64,000 nucleotides of DNA. It comes from Undaria pinnatifida. Lineage: Eukaryota > Sar > Phaeophyceae > Laminariales > Alariaceae. Numbering within the stretch: position 1 is the first letter of the stretch; each line of letters opens with the position of its first letter. The notes under the pieces are model-generated. The model did no database searches. It saw only the letters and a list, made by a program, of their open reading frames with translations, and was not told where the DNA came from. This document shows positions 11,428 to 24,296 of this stretch, one piece after another. Both the position numbers and the translations under genes were made by a program. Location: positions 13,487,076 through 13,551,075 of the forward strand of contig JABAKD010000030.1 in assembly GCA_012845835.1 (NCBI GenBank), given 5' to 3'.

Positions 11428-13675
11428 TCATCTCCTGTTCTTCCACGGTCCCCCCTCACGTACCCACTCATCCTCCTCCTGATCAGACGCGAAGGTACTC
11501 TTCCTGCTGCGCTTGCGAACAGCATCACCACCCCCCCCTGCAACAGCAGCCGTTGCCGCCGAGGCACCCCCCCCCTCCTCCATGGCAGGAGGGGTAGAAG
11601 ACCTCGCCGCAGCAGCACCCCCAGCGCCCGCAGTCTCAAAAGGTTTGCCACTGCTCCCACTAGAGATCTCGTTCAGCTGCTGCTCCACCCCATCCGGAAA
11701 ATTCAGTTTGGCACCCTCCGCGAAATGCTGCAGAGCCGCAGCATCATAAGCCCGCGCTGCGTCAAACTCGCTGTCGAAAACTCCCAGATATTTCTGCTTC
11801 CTGCCGATGTAAATCACCGCGCGCCACTTCCCGGCCCGCGTGATGCAGACCCCCTTGAACCGCGACTGCCCCCTGGGCCCGCGGCGCCCTGACGCTTGCA
11901 CGCGGATCGGGGCCGGTACTGATCCTGCGCTGGCGGATACCACAGCCGGAGAGGGCATGTACACTGCTGCAGTGGGGTTGGCCGAGGGGGGGAGGGGCTG
12001 GAGAGGCTTGAAGCTCGCTGGGGGTTGCGTTGCCGTTGCTGTTGATGTTGACGCGCGGTCGAGCATCCTCTGCGGAAGCGTAGCGAGCAGGCACGCAGCA
12101 TCGGCAGTGCTTCCAGAGTACGCAGGTCCTCCTCCAGCCACCTCGTCCATCCCACCTCCGCGCCGGTGGGTGGGCTTGCGAGGTCCTAGCTCGGGGGAGA
12201 CGGATGCAGCCAGGCCGGACGAGGAGGGAAGGTAACGGTTTGCCCCGACGCTGGAGTGGTGGAGCGGGGAGCGGTCGGTGTGGTGGTAGTGGTGGTGCTC
12301 GAAGCGGGGCACAGCACGGGCCGCGGGCGGTTCGGGCACGCGTTCAGCCCGCTGGGCCCGCAGCTCGAGATCTACCGCCCCAAGGAGGTTCTCCCAGTCT
12401 GACTTCTTGCCCGCCGAACCGGCCGGAGACAGCTCCAGCTTGGCACTGCACGCCAACACAGCCAGGGGTGAGGGCGATCTTGAGGGCACCTGTACCGCGG
12501 ATGGCCTCGGGCGCGAGGCATGGGCACGCTGCTGCTGCTGGTGGTGGGTGGAGGTGATGGTGGTGGTGTCCTTCCTCCACCTGGAAGACGGAGCTTCCGC
12601 CGAAAGATGATGGCAATTTGAGCCTCCGGTGGTGCTGCAGGTGCACTCGTACTGGCAGCGGCAAGATTTTCGGGGCACGCGCGCAGGCGCCCCGGGATCG
12701 TCGTACGCGAAGGCTTCCTTCACGGGATACCCAGCGTACCCGTGGGGGTAGAGCGAAGCGGCCATCTCTTGGGCGGCGTAGCTGCGGGGGTTGGGGGATT
12801 GGCGCTCGGTGGGACGTCCCTCCGACAGGTAACGGGCGGGCATGTGGTGGCTCGTTGGAAATCCTCCGAACGAACGGTGGTCAGGCGCAGGATCTGAGGG
12901 GATGTTGCGCAATATAGGCGACCTGGGAGACGGTGGAGGGATCGTAGAGGGTAGAGAGGGAGGGCATGGGTGGGACGTGAGGTTAGGGCCGGCGGGTGGG
13001 GGGTGGGGCGCTGGGTGCTGGGAGCCTGGGAGATGGGTATGGTTGGTGGTGTTCGATGCTAGATGGCGGAAAAAATCGAGACGTGACTCAAAGGCATGTC
13101 CTACGCTGGCCAGTGATCATGAGTTAAACATGATCCACCCAAACGGTGACCGATCGAACCCGGCAGGAATTCGGCGCGCCCACACAACCCGCAGATCCAC
13201 CACAATAGATCACAGACCTCTGAGCGAGGCTCGGACGTGGTGGCGGCGGTGGCGGTGGCGGCGGCCGGGCGCAGGGGAGGCCGGGCGAGGCAGGGGGGCA
13301 GCTGGCGCTGAGAACAGTTTGTGACGAGTTTTCGAAGAAGGACCGGTAAAGGAACCTTACCCCCGTCCGACTCTCTTTGTCAGAACGGAACATCGGGAAA
13401 AAACAATCCCTCCACGGCCCAATCGGCGCGCACAAATTAACCAAACCGATGGACGCGAGTCCACCGAGGACGCTCTCAGTGAGCCTCGCTCACGAGACCT
13501 CGCGGGGCGCACGGGGGCTCGGCTTCGCGAGGCAGATTCAAGACACGGTTTGTTTTACCCGCCGGGGAACAAATTTCAAAACATAAACAGACGAGAAAAT
13601 TAAAGTACAGTTTAAAGACAAAGCCGTTCGAGAAGCTGGGGAGATTACTCACGTGTCAGCTATCAGGGCTGTCAT
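11428..13675 (-). CDS. AP2-domain transcription factor, two coding exons
   Basis: A single AP2 DNA-binding domain lies at about residues 361-419 of a 505-residue model: SRFKGVCITRAGKWRAVIYI, then GRKQKYLGVFD, then FDAARAYDAAALQHF, then KLNFP. These are the three-strand sheet (YRGV-like start, WRA, LGxF) and the helix with its AARAYD signature. The protein probably acts in the nucleus as a sequence-specific regulator; target genes are unknown. Exon 2 is 11428-12922. It is open upstream of its first start-like codon (TTG at 12912), so the start lies in another exon. An ATG at 13675 gives a 23-nt exon (MTALIAD plus two bases) ending at 13653 before GTGAGT; the intron 13652-12923 ends in CTCCCAG and the phases match. 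Other features: a Cys cluster at 95-111 (CRCQYECTC), His/Gln and Ala/Pro-rich stretches, a basic RKRSRKS motif and an acidic tail. The domain is certain; exon 1 is probable. Confidence 0.88.
12923..13652 (-). other. Intron 1 of the AP2 gene (730 bp)
   Basis: Donor AC|GTGAGT at 13653/13652, acceptor CCGTCTCCCAG|G at 12923/12922 with a pyrimidine-rich tract upstream (CCTCCCTCTCTACCCTC). Exon 1 leaves two bases and exon 2 supplies the third, so the frame is kept. Confidence 0.65.
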
Positions 13676-14700
13676 GGTATCACAGTCTCGAGGTCCTCCG
13701 TCCAGCGCTGATATATCTCTGTCTCTCGGGTGCGGGGGTCAAGCGCGGTGCGTGTGTCTGGCTTGCCTCTCGGATGGCGGAATTAAAGCGCTTGGGGGAT
13801 TTGTTGTGTGCCTGTCTGCGCGAAGGTGTGGAGCAATTCGTGCGAAATAAAGTGCATGTTGAAACAGGAAAAAAAAAGGCAGTAGTTCAAATTATGGAAC
13901 AACCACCATCACCTCGTACTTTTTTTGGAAACTTTTTTGGAAACTATTCTTTTTCGTTTCTCGTCTTTTCGTCTCGTGTGCGACCCTCGTCTTTGGCATG
14001 ATGATTCATGGCAAAATGTTCATGGCAACATGCATCTTTATGATGTTCATTTTGCATGTTCTGGCAGCATGTTTCATGACGAATAATTGGCCACCAGCGG
14101 CCCGCGAATCCGATCCCGACACATATCTCCCTTATTGTTGCGTCTTATACATGTATAAGCGCTCGTGCCCCGGTTAGGACCTCTCCTCCTCCCCGAAATC
14201 GGCCAAGAAAAAAGTATAACCGTGGCTGGTCGGGTTATAACGTTGATGAATAAAAAAAGTCAGCCCAAAAATCAAGATAAAAAAATCAAGACGATATTTT
14301 TTTTTCTTGTATATTTTTCCCCCTCCTCTCTGTTTGTTGTGTGGTGGGATATGACATGATGCACACATAATCTAATGCGAACACTAAATAAATGAGTGGT
14401 GGTCTGGCTCACATGATAATGATAAAATGATACAAATTTTATTTTACAGAGAGGGGGAAGACAATGTGGGCGGCACAGCTTGCCCTGAAAACACACCACA
14501 CACATGAATCACATATTATATGGTGACAGCACGGACTGGGTGACACACATTCATTCACATGTTTTTTTCATATTAATTTTCCATCTCAACATTATTATAT
14601 AGGTCTACTATATTGTGTATTTATCATGTTATTTAAAAAACACTGTCTGTTAAAATACTGTCACGTATTATATTACAGTAAAACTTGTTACCAGTAATTA
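13676..14700. other. 5' flank of the AP2 gene
   Basis: Contains the presumed promoter. No TATA box at a convincing place. 13930-14060 has short tandem pieces (TTTTTTGGAAAC twice; GGCAACATG/TTCATGGCA motifs). From 14270 on it is A/T-rich with no coding signal. Confidence 0.3.
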
Positions 14701-16560
14701 ACAATAATTAATATTAATACAGCAGGTACCAGGTACGTACGAGGTATGATATAGTCTACTATATGTCCATCAACAACGTATTATTACCACCACCACATCG
14801 ACATGAACAAACCATTAATAATAATGATAATAATGAATTACACCACCACCAGGTAGGTGGTGGTGGTGCTGCTACTACTACAGTACTACATAACTACGAT
14901 GATGGTACTACTACGACTACTGCCTGGTATATTATTACTATTTAAAGTAACAACATGATCGAAGCACAATTTCAACAAACTCTTCTTCTTGTTGTGGACT
15001 ACTACAACAGTAGTACTACTATACTGCTGCTAACAGCAAGAAATAATACTACTACCTGGTGGTGGTGGTACGTACTATTATACACACTATATTACTACTA
15101 GCAGAGGTACCTGGTACTACGTACGAAAGGGAAAAGCAGCAGCAGCAGCAGCCCCGCAACACTCAACAACAAACAGCAGCGCAGCAGCAGCAGCAGCATC
15201 ACAACAAAAACAGCAAGCAGCAAGCAGCACAAAATCAAACGGCAGTCGCACAGTCGTCGTCTTCTCGCCAACTAGAAGAGGAGACCCCGATCGCTCGCCG
15301 ATCGCCACATCAACACCAAAAACACCACGACCCCAACATGTCAAAGGGGCCGTCGGTGGTACTACTGCAGTGTGGATCCACCCACACATCGCACACTACA
15401 CGAAGGGGTACATACACCTACGCCCAGCCCCCTACACCCACCACCTACACAGGATCTTCTCTAGATCTTGATCATGATTATTTACAGAAAGGGTATAAAA
15501 TCTTCATGAAAATTACGGCCGGTGGCGCCGGTGATATTAGTTGCCACAGGCCAGTATGATACCACAGCACACAGCAGTATCTTCCGCGGATCTCAAGAGG
15601 CCGCTGTGCTTTCTGTTTTGGTATTTTACTGCCAGAGATTCCGCAGATTCCGCACCTTGAACATGATAAGAAAATGAATCCTGAAAGCCGTTCGTACGAT
15701 GATCTCGTTGTTCGTGCTGCTGTGGTGGTTGGTGGTGTTTCTCTGTACATCATGTATGTGTCAATATTACTCTGCTGCTGTGCTTCTGCTGTCTCCTCGT
15801 AAACAATGCTGCTGTGTGATCTTCTGCGTGCTGCGGTTTATTTATTGTCGCTCGTTCATGTTGGTATGTGTCTGAACAGCTCGTTCGTCGTGTACAGCAC
15901 CGAACCAGATGACTCCTCCACATACATACTACACACAAGATGCACACGCAATATTTTTTCTCGTCCAAGCAGAATGTTCTTTATTATGTGTCGCACACAT
16001 CCTCGCGGACACCGGACACGTTGTTGCTACTATTCTTCTTCGTATTAAAAATATATCTTCGACAACCAACGCCTCATCATGCATATCATCATCAGATAAT
16101 CTCGTCGCATTATTATATGTCATCATGCAGTCATCATCACGCACCGACAAACCCACCACCACCACGGCCAACAAGACCTCTACAACTAACTCAGTAGTAG
16201 TACTACAAGTAATAAGTAAGTACTAAAGCTAGCGGGTTCCATCATCACACCCCCAACTCACCAGCAGACTGAGAACACATAACAAACCACCACCATAGAG
16301 AGTCTATAGTCTATACCATGGTAGACTAGACTAAATGTCTGTCATCGCCTATTAGACTAGACTTTATACCTACCTGATGATACCACAACTCAACCGACAA
16401 TAGAAAACAGATACCATACGCTCGTACGGTAATTTTTTGGTAATTTTATTCCTGGTATTTATACAACAACCTGGCACCAGTTTTTTAGCGTCTTGTATTA
16501 TTAGTAGTATTAGCCTAGTCTGGACTAGTCTATATAGATAGGTTATATTTTTTTACCGTA
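14701..16560. other. Trinucleotide-rich intergenic DNA
   Basis: About 1.9 kb rich in short ACC, GGT, CAG, CTG, TAC and GTA runs on both strands (e.g. 14780-14890, 15000-15200, 16130-16210). Open frames with Gln or Ser runs here follow from the repeats; I saw no conserved domain. TACCWGGTA occurs near 14725 and 15108. TAGACTAGAC-type motifs cluster at 16300-16370. Confidence 0.4.
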
Positions 16561-16865
16561 CGACGTACGTGTCGTACGTAGAGTATACCGGTAATAATGG
16601 ATCAATAAAAAAAAGGTGCAAAAAGATACAGCAAGCAGCAAGCAGGAGATAAATATCATCAAACATCGTGAAGAGGGGCAACAACAGCAGCAGCAGCGCT
16701 GATGATGAGTGATGTATCAGCTGCATCAGAAACTGCTGCTGCCATAGATAGACTAAAAAAAAAACAGGTACATCCGAGGCGCGCAAGCGCCAACGCTATG
16801 TGCACTCGACAGAGACACTTCACAAAAATCTCACCCTCCCCACCTTGCTTCGCGGCGGAAAATAA

Positions 16866-16950
16866 ATAACGCAGCTTTTTTTGCAAAGATGAGTATTGAC
16901 CTGAAATTCGTCAAACTCACGGCTGACGTCCTTGAAGATTAGTTATAAAA
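16866..16950 (+). repeat. Family A, variant arm
   Basis: ACGCAGC, then TTTGCAAAGATGAGTATTG, then ACCTGAAATTCGTC, then ACTCACGGCTGACGTCC. This is the same variant as at 4424 and 25978, but no partner arm was seen nearby. Confidence 0.7.
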
Positions 16951-17098
16951 TACTTCGAAGTATGTTTCTTTCTTGATGATGGGGTGGACGTCTCGGGGTT
17001 ATAGAAAATACCTGCTGCAGCTGTTAAACTTTACATCGATTAGCGCTGCTACTACTGCTTGTTGCTGTCGCTGCTGCTGTTCTCCTGCTGCTGGTCGC

Positions 17099-18110
17099 GA
17101 GGAGGAGCAATCGCCGGGGGGGGGGGGGCGGATCCACACAACCGTAGCCCGGAAAGGAGTGCGCAAGTAGCACGCTTTGCATAGATTGTGTCTCGGTAAC
17201 CACGCCCATGAACCGGCGCAAAACTTCGCGAAGGGTGTCTCGCTTCAATTTTCCAACGTGCGTAGTAACTTTGAACTGAGCTAGAGGGGTTGGGGAGACT
17301 ACATGCAACAGAAGGAGCAGGAGAAGGGGGGGGGGGTAGACAGACTCGCATACCCATCCGATGGAGTGGGGACGATACATGCCTACTACGTATAGCTGAG
17401 CTGCGTGCTCACAGTGACATGGGGTCGCGAGGGAAGGCTCTATGCAGTTCGGGGAGCAGTAGGAGCAGGGGAGCGTCGGGGCCGGGTGGGGGGGGGGGGG
17501 CGCGTACTCATTATTTGTTGCTTGCCTAAGTCATTTGGCCATTGACCACGCATTCCGCGCGGGACGGAACCCCGTTCCTATAGCCCTAATAGAGACACCT
17601 CCAACATTTGAACGCTCATTGCGGCCGCCAGGGAAGGCCACGTGGTAGGAGGAGCAGGAGAACGGGGGGGGGGGTACCACAAACGTATACCCCCCCCCAT
17701 CCTGGCGTGAACGAACGTATATTGTAAAGTACAGCAGTATTAATAGTACTATTAAATATCAACGATGACAACATACCGGTACATCTTTGTTTAGTCATTA
17801 GACTATATTATGCTTTTTTTTATTTTCACAGTCAAGGCAAGATCTACGGCGTACGTACGTATTTCTTGCATGTAGGGACAGAGTGCGAAAGGTCTTATAT
17901 GCACCAGGCTCAAACAACGAAAAACAATAACGAGTGCCCCTGCAGACAGCTTCAGTTGCCACACAGGTATCCGTCTCGAGGGGGATGTGTCGGCTTCCAA
18001 TCCAATGCGAGATCGAGAGGAGGCTGCAATAATAGGAGAAGCGGAGGGTGGGGAGGGTCGGTATAGGAGGAGCGAGAAAAGGGGGGGGGGGGGGGGGGGG
18101 GAAGCAACAC
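17099..18110 (+). repeat. Five spaced copies of a GGAGCAGGAG + G-run motif
   Basis: A GAGGAGCAGGAGAA-like purine motif followed by a run of 9-23 G's occurs at about 17099-17130, 17309-17336, 17448-17500, 17650-17676 and 18066-18103. Spacing is 140-400 bp. Flanks of the copies are only weakly similar. Confidence 0.6.
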
Positions 18111-19099
18111 CCATAGCGGAATAGAGCCTGGATGCGGAGTAGAAGACGCAACGACAAAACAAGGTAGATTGGCATGATATATGAGAAGGTTACTGAAAGG
18201 ACAGCAACAGATCAAGAGCTCGTCATAGCTGAGATCGGTTTCAAGTTGGAAGCAGGTGGAGAAGCCAATGTAAATTCTACGTACCAGGTACAAGTTAACT
18301 CGACGTGAGTATAAAATGCATCTGGTATCTTCCTTGTTTGATTTTCCTTTGGGGGTTTTCTTCTCTTCTTCCTACTAGCTATTCGGGAGCGAGATTTGAG
18401 CCGGACATTGTTGGGGGGTAGTCTAAACATACAATAATAACAAGTTCCATAATATAAACATTTCGTTTGCCATCCAAGAGAGAACGTAAAGCGCATATAA
18501 TTTCGATCCTTAAAAACCCATGGAAGAAAACGAGAGAGCCAAGATCCATTCATTAGTACTTATAACTGTTGTAGACTAGTGTGTAGTAGACTGAAGTTAT
18601 AGCCGAAAAAAAATATTGAACAGTAAATCGAGCCCGCCCCAAATCCCGAGTTCGGAAAATCGGTGTTGCCGCAGGCACTATATATAGCTTACGGACTGAA
18701 AACCATCGACGAGCTGAAACTCAAGAATCCACCATAAACGGAACAATACGATATAGCACTCGTGCGAGTCGAGTACCATGTATCTTTTCAGAGGCATGCA
18801 ACGGATAAGCCGACAAAAATAAACGAACACTATGTAGACTATGTATCACTCTCGTCTAATCACTGCCCGGGGCCGCTTTCGCTGCTTAGGGACCTAAGCA
18901 TGAAAGCACTGCGCGATATCCCTACGCACCTCACTCAACCAATTATATGTACTGCCATTTCTCCCCTTCCTTGTGTTATATGTACCGTTATCTGGTCTTA
19001 TTTTACCCAAGCCATCGTTTACCCTCTACACATACATACATGGCACCCCCCTGCCATGGTTGGCAAACTCTCGGATTCTTCGTTCCTCTCCCTAGCGGC
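18111..19099. other. Intergenic DNA, no gene seen
   Basis: No coding signal or clear repeat apart from one TACCAGGTA near 18282. Composition shifts to higher GC toward the right edge, where the relic block begins. Confidence 0.4.
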
Positions 19100-21709
19100 C
19101 TAGTGGTTTGTCAGCGTGAGCTTCTGTACGGGTGCAACTGGCGTCAATCACGCGACCTGGGTGATGACCGAGATTGTCCGGAAATTACCCTCCTTGTAGA
19201 TGTTTTTCTCGGCCGGGGGCCCCGCGTCTTGCTTGTTGACGAAGGCACTGCCTTCCTGTCCGATACAGTCTCCGACGCACCAATAGTCCTCCACCCTGGG
19301 GGTGGTTTGTTTAATGCTGACTACGCTCATCGAAGGGCACGTGTTCCGGGCGAAAGAGACAATAGTGGTTGCGCCTGCGCAGTATAGATGGATGTGGAAG
19401 CAGTTGACCCTAATCGATCAGCGCTATATCTGGGTGCATGCATGTGAACCCCCCCCTGTATCCATAGGTCTGTGTATATGAACCCCCGCTTGATGGCTTT
19501 GTCCTGGTGCTCTAGCGCTGTAGCACCCTTGAGGCCTCTTCTCGCTATGACGACGCCATTTCGGGGACTCCTGTCGATGCTGAAGGGCGCACCGTTTTCC
19601 GCTTGATGGCCCACTTAACGGCGGAAGGGCGATCGCATTTGAAGACTTTTGGGAGAGCACGTGAACCGGCGGGTAACGCTGACTCGCCTACCTTTGCGCC
19701 TATTCCGAAGCCCGGATGCTATGAGTTAACCCCGGTGGTGCCGCAGCAGGGGTACTTCACCGCTAGAAACCCCTCCAGCAAGCGCCGTCATATGAACATC
19801 AACCCCGAGGCCGGTAGGGCTCACGGCGAGTTCACGGACCTCGTTCTCAAGCGGGTGGCAGCGCCCGGTCCTGGTTAGATCCATCGTTGGTCCTTGGGGA
19901 GGGCTCTGGTTTCGGTCTCCCTTAGCGCATCGCCCACACCGTACGGGAGTCTCGCCTGAGAGAGCTAGTTCAGAAAAACGAAACGCCCCTTTGTCATATA
20001 GCGCGCCTTACAGCGGACTCGGTTGACCTACTCCCCCCTTTTGTTGCTTCCCCCTTTGTTTTGAGTTTTTTTATGGAGCTGGCGGTTTCGACGTCGTACG
20101 CCGGCAACGCTTCAAACTCCTGAAGCGCCATTCTTCCCGCGACGGGAGTCCTTGTCCCCAGGCTAGCGGAACAACGTCCACCATCGCTCCCCTCGGCACC
20201 CACCTCGTACAAACCACGGAGGTTCTTTGCGCCTCCAGACGCCGCGGACGGGGCCCGAATTTGGCAGGTCATTTCGGACCTCGTTCCCCAGTGCGCCGGA
20301 GAGGTCAGCAAGAACCCCCGCCGTCACTGTCGCGATCAAATTCCGGATGGACGCTGATATTCTTCGTGAATCAGCCATCGACAGTCCAAACCTCCCGGTC
20401 CCCGTGGACAGGCTCACCTGCACTGCTGATTGGTGGAGCTGGGACGACAAACCGCTCGCTGAGCAGCCTCCGTCAAAAGAAGAGAGTCAGTTCGCTTTCC
20501 TTGGGGGCCCAAATAAGCAAATCGAGCATCCGCATCGCGCAATTGTCTACCCTCTAGCACAAAGGCAGGGGCATAGCAACGGGTGAACCACCCACTCAAT
20601 GAACGCGGTCCGCTGCACCATGGACCTGGTGACGATGTAGGTGGGCCGACTGCTCGCACGGCATACGCGGCAGCACTCGCCCAAATCGTTCCGCTCCACC
20701 ACCGTCTCGCAATACCTAAACGGCGTTGTCCACACCGCGTACGCACCGTTGCGGACGGGCACGCCAACCAACGTTTTACCCCGCATCCACCCGCGCTCCG
20801 CCTCAAAAGGGGTGCGTGGTCAATGGCCTAACGAGTAAGGCAAGCGCGACAAATGAGTACGCCCCCCTCCCATCCGCGATGCGGGGACCACCACTTTGGC
20901 AACGGTCATGAGGCATTGTGGGAGATTTTCAAAGAGGTATCATCAAACGGCTCGGTCATGCCTAGACACCCTTGATCTCAGGAGTAGCAGGGCATGAGAG
21001 CCCTCTACGTCGCCCACCGTCATCGCCGCCCGGCCTCCTTCCGGGTCTAACGGCCGTAACAACCCGGGGTCGATCTGAACTGCCGCCTCTAGTGCTACCC
21101 CGCTCCCCATGGAGGACCGTGCACCTGTATGCCCCAAGATAAGTTGTGCCGGTGCCTCACCTTCCGTGGCGGTGTTCACAAGACAGTCCCGGTGCCTCCA
21201 GCAATCACCTCCACACCATGCGTCACGCCGTCTTGGTTGCCGCTGGTGAAGGCACGGAGCTTCTGAACTTCCTCCCAGGCCACGCCCGACACCCTGCTCG
21301 ATCTTTCAGACGGTGACGCCCCCCCCGGGTAGGTAGGCGCGGGGGTGCGCAGGCAGACGGGCGGGCGGGCGGGCGGGCGGGCTTCTTTCTCCTGCATGTC
21401 CGCTGGTGCCGCGTCGTTGGCCCGTCGAGTGTTCGGAACCACTCAACCAGCGCACAGCTGTCCGGGGGATCTTACGCCACGCGATTGCGTCCGCTGTTTC
21501 ATAGGCGGGGGTCGCTCTCCCACCTACCTACTCCTTGCTCACCCGACGTCGGGGATAACGTGCTATCCCCAAGCTTAGGTGTTCGTTCTCGGTCGGTGCC
21601 AACCCCTTTTTCTGCTACGGTCGCTCGTAATTCCGGTCCAGACCCGCGTGGTCGGTCTCGCTCACCCCTCGCGGCCGGGCCCCTCATTCCCGCACCGTTA
21701 CCCTTAGAC

Positions 21710-21890
21710 AGGGATAGTCGTAGATATGGCCAGTACCTCGAAGACATGGCGAGTCGTATAGTCATGGTTAGTCGTAGACATGAATAGTCATATACATGGC
21801 CAGCCGTAGACATGGTTAGCTGTAGACATGGGTATCCGTAGACACGGCTATTAACAGTCGTAGACACGGCTCGTCGTAGACACGACCGTG
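21710..21890 (+). repeat. Degenerate tandem array of a GTAGACATGG motif
   Basis: About ten diverged units built on TAGTCGTAGACATGGC, with spacing of about 13-20 bp, across 180 bp inside the GC-rich block. Confidence 0.7.
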
Positions 21891-23259
21891 TCAGGCGTTG
21901 CAGAGGCGGCAATTGTTTGCGCGTCAGGGTAATCTTCAAGCGCTCTATCCGGCAGCATTGTGTCGCGGTTGCCATCGGCCCCACGGCCATCCTTGTCTCC
22001 ACGAGCAATGTCTAACTTGTCCAGCGGACTCAAGCGGACTGAACATGGGCCTCTTTCTTGCGCCGGAGTCTCCCGTTTCTGGAAAAGCAAACACCATCAC
22101 CGGCAAGAGAAGGGAAAAAAGGGGTGTTATCATCTGGTGTTTCGTGGACAGCACTCTAGCGTTCTACTGGGGGGGGGCGAGGGAGATACATTTCTTTTTC
22201 ATACTGTATCTCGGGAATACATTTTTTTCGATAAAAATTATTGAAAAAATTACTGAGAGTGTCTCGAGAGGGGAAGGAAAGCAACTCGGTAATTTCTTCC
22301 CGCAGCGCTTCGTTGGGGACTCCCGTATAGTCACGAGAGGGTCAGGTGCGACTGCCACACGCCATGAGGGTCTTCGAGGCTGCCCTGTACGTGGGACAAA
22401 CTCAGCGTACAGTCGTCGACCCGGAAGGCGTGTGAGGGTGTTTTATGGGTGGATCCGAATGGCTTCGAACAATTCACGATAGTCGGCGACTACAGTCCCG
22501 CCCTGCCCCCTGTTCTCTCCGGGTGCGAAAAGTCGAGATAGACCCGCCAAGACCGGCGGGGAGCGTCGCAGATGAGGCCTCGCGGGACGATTTAACCTCT
22601 TTACCATTACAAAAAAGGTCCTAAACTAACTTCAACCAAAACTTGCCCCCGAAAGCGTACGTGCTGGTCGAAAGGGGGTGGTGGGCTATTCTTCCCTTCG
22701 GCTCACAACATCTGCGCGAGCGATCCTTTTGTGCTTGTCGTCACGTACTCTACTGTGCCAGGTTCAGCATCAGGGGATCAGGTCCAGCCGTAGGGGGTCT
22801 GCCTCTGGAGGATACCAGCGACCGGCAGGACAACCATACCACCGAACGCCGCTCCCCAACCTGGGCCGGGGCCAGCCCCCAAGCGCGAGGATAGCGGATG
22901 TGGGGGTAGAAAAACGTTTGATGCCCGCAGTTTTGCTATTGTCTCTAGGCTCCCGACCGGCCACTTCGCGCGCCACTCGATGCAAGACCTCGCACCCTTG
23001 ACTCCGTGCGGGAGGCGCTCCGGACACGATACATTGTATGGATCGGCTTACCGTAGGTACACGGGAGCGAAACGGGCGCACCTGAAATAATGATGCGCTC
23101 CATCACTAGACTAATAATCCGTTGTATAGAGTGGCCATCTTTCCGTCCGTCTCCCACACGTTGTGTCGTTCAGGGAGCGACCGCAGCAGCGACATGGATG
23201 CCCGGGCAAGCGCCGAGTCCCTCTTTCCTAAAGATGTGCTCGTTTTTTTTGTCGCATGT

Positions 23260-23590
23260 GCTTGAGCTGCCTCGTTCTCCCCCGGCAAGGGATTCAAGCA
23301 CGCGCTACGATAGGAGGTGTACCGTTTTTTGGCGAAAATGTTTTGTGATGAAATATGACGGGGAGTTCCTTAACCTAAAATCGTCCGAAAATAAATAAAT
23401 AATGAGACATTTTTTTTTGCATTTGATGATTATCGTTGTGTGCACCTAGCGCACATTTGAGATTTTTTTTCATCTGATATTCATTAGCTTTTTTTTTTCT
23501 CTCTCTCTCCAAATCAGTTTTTGGGAGAGGTCTTCTTAAGCTCGTAAAGTGAGCAGCTCCTCAGAAAAAACGGAGCCCGCCTCTATCGTA
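23260..23590 (+). repeat. Family R dispersed repeat
   Basis: Shared blocks: CTACGATAG, GGTGTACC then a T run, GACGGGGAGTTCCTTAACCT, then CAAATCAGTTTTTGGGAGAG and a CTCAGAAAAAACGG end. The same order is found at 63560-63890, and the first part at 38640-38930. Confidence 0.6.
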
Positions 23591-23940
23591 GCCCGCGTCC
23601 TTCAGCTCTTCCAATCGTCCAATCGCAATGACACATACATCTTGAGCAGTCATGCGTTTGTGCCTGCAAATCTCCCGTGGAGAGCTGCAGAATGCGGTAG
23701 GTGGTCCGTGAAGAGGTCGGTGCCTCTGCGAGGTTTGACCTGGTTCCAAACGCACGCTTACCCCCAGCCACCGTCCTTCGCGTCAGCCATCGGGCGACTC
23801 AGTTTGTTCTAGAGACCGCAACGGGTGAGCGAGGCCCGCTTAAAGAGGGAAGCCATTCTCCCCTGATGCCATGCCCAGCGAACACACAATACAAGGAAGG
23901 GACCTGGGGCGACATTCACCGTCCCGAAGTCCACTCTCCT

Positions 23941-24026
23941 CTCACCCCTCACCCCTCACCCCTCACCCCTCACCCCTCACCCCTCACCCCTCACCCCTCA
24001 CCCCTCACCCCTCACCCCTCACCCCT
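23941..24026 (+). repeat. 7-bp tandem array (CTCACCC)n
   Basis: About twelve perfect units of CACCCCT/CTCACCC. It resembles a G/C-rich telomere-like or minisatellite repeat, but one strand is pure C/T/A and the unit is not a known telomere motif. Confidence 0.95.
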
Positions 24027-24296
24027 GTACCTGGACTCTCGTCGGATCATAGTCGAGCTCGCGCCAAACGCGGTTGTGGAGTTCGAGCAACGTCGTTCTG
24101 ACTCGGTGTGACTCGGTGCCCGTCCGTGGGTGTCGAGCGTGCCATTGCCAGCAGCATGGCGCTATCTACCGCTCGTAAAAGGCGCTCAGCGGCGGTGATC
24201 CTATCCCAAAGCGCGTCCTGGTCCATCCCGCTCGCGGACAGGCCACGTACAATACTCCAGGGAAACAAGGATTTCGTCATCAAGGATGCGGGCGCG

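Noticed and set aside
15059-15559. 166-codon Gln-rich plus-strand frame
   Set aside because: Made of CAG/CAA and ACC triplet runs in a region full of such repeats; no domain or splice support.
23941-24026. Internal telomere sequence
   Set aside because: The CTCACCC unit is not TTTAGGG/CCCTAAA or another known telomere repeat.
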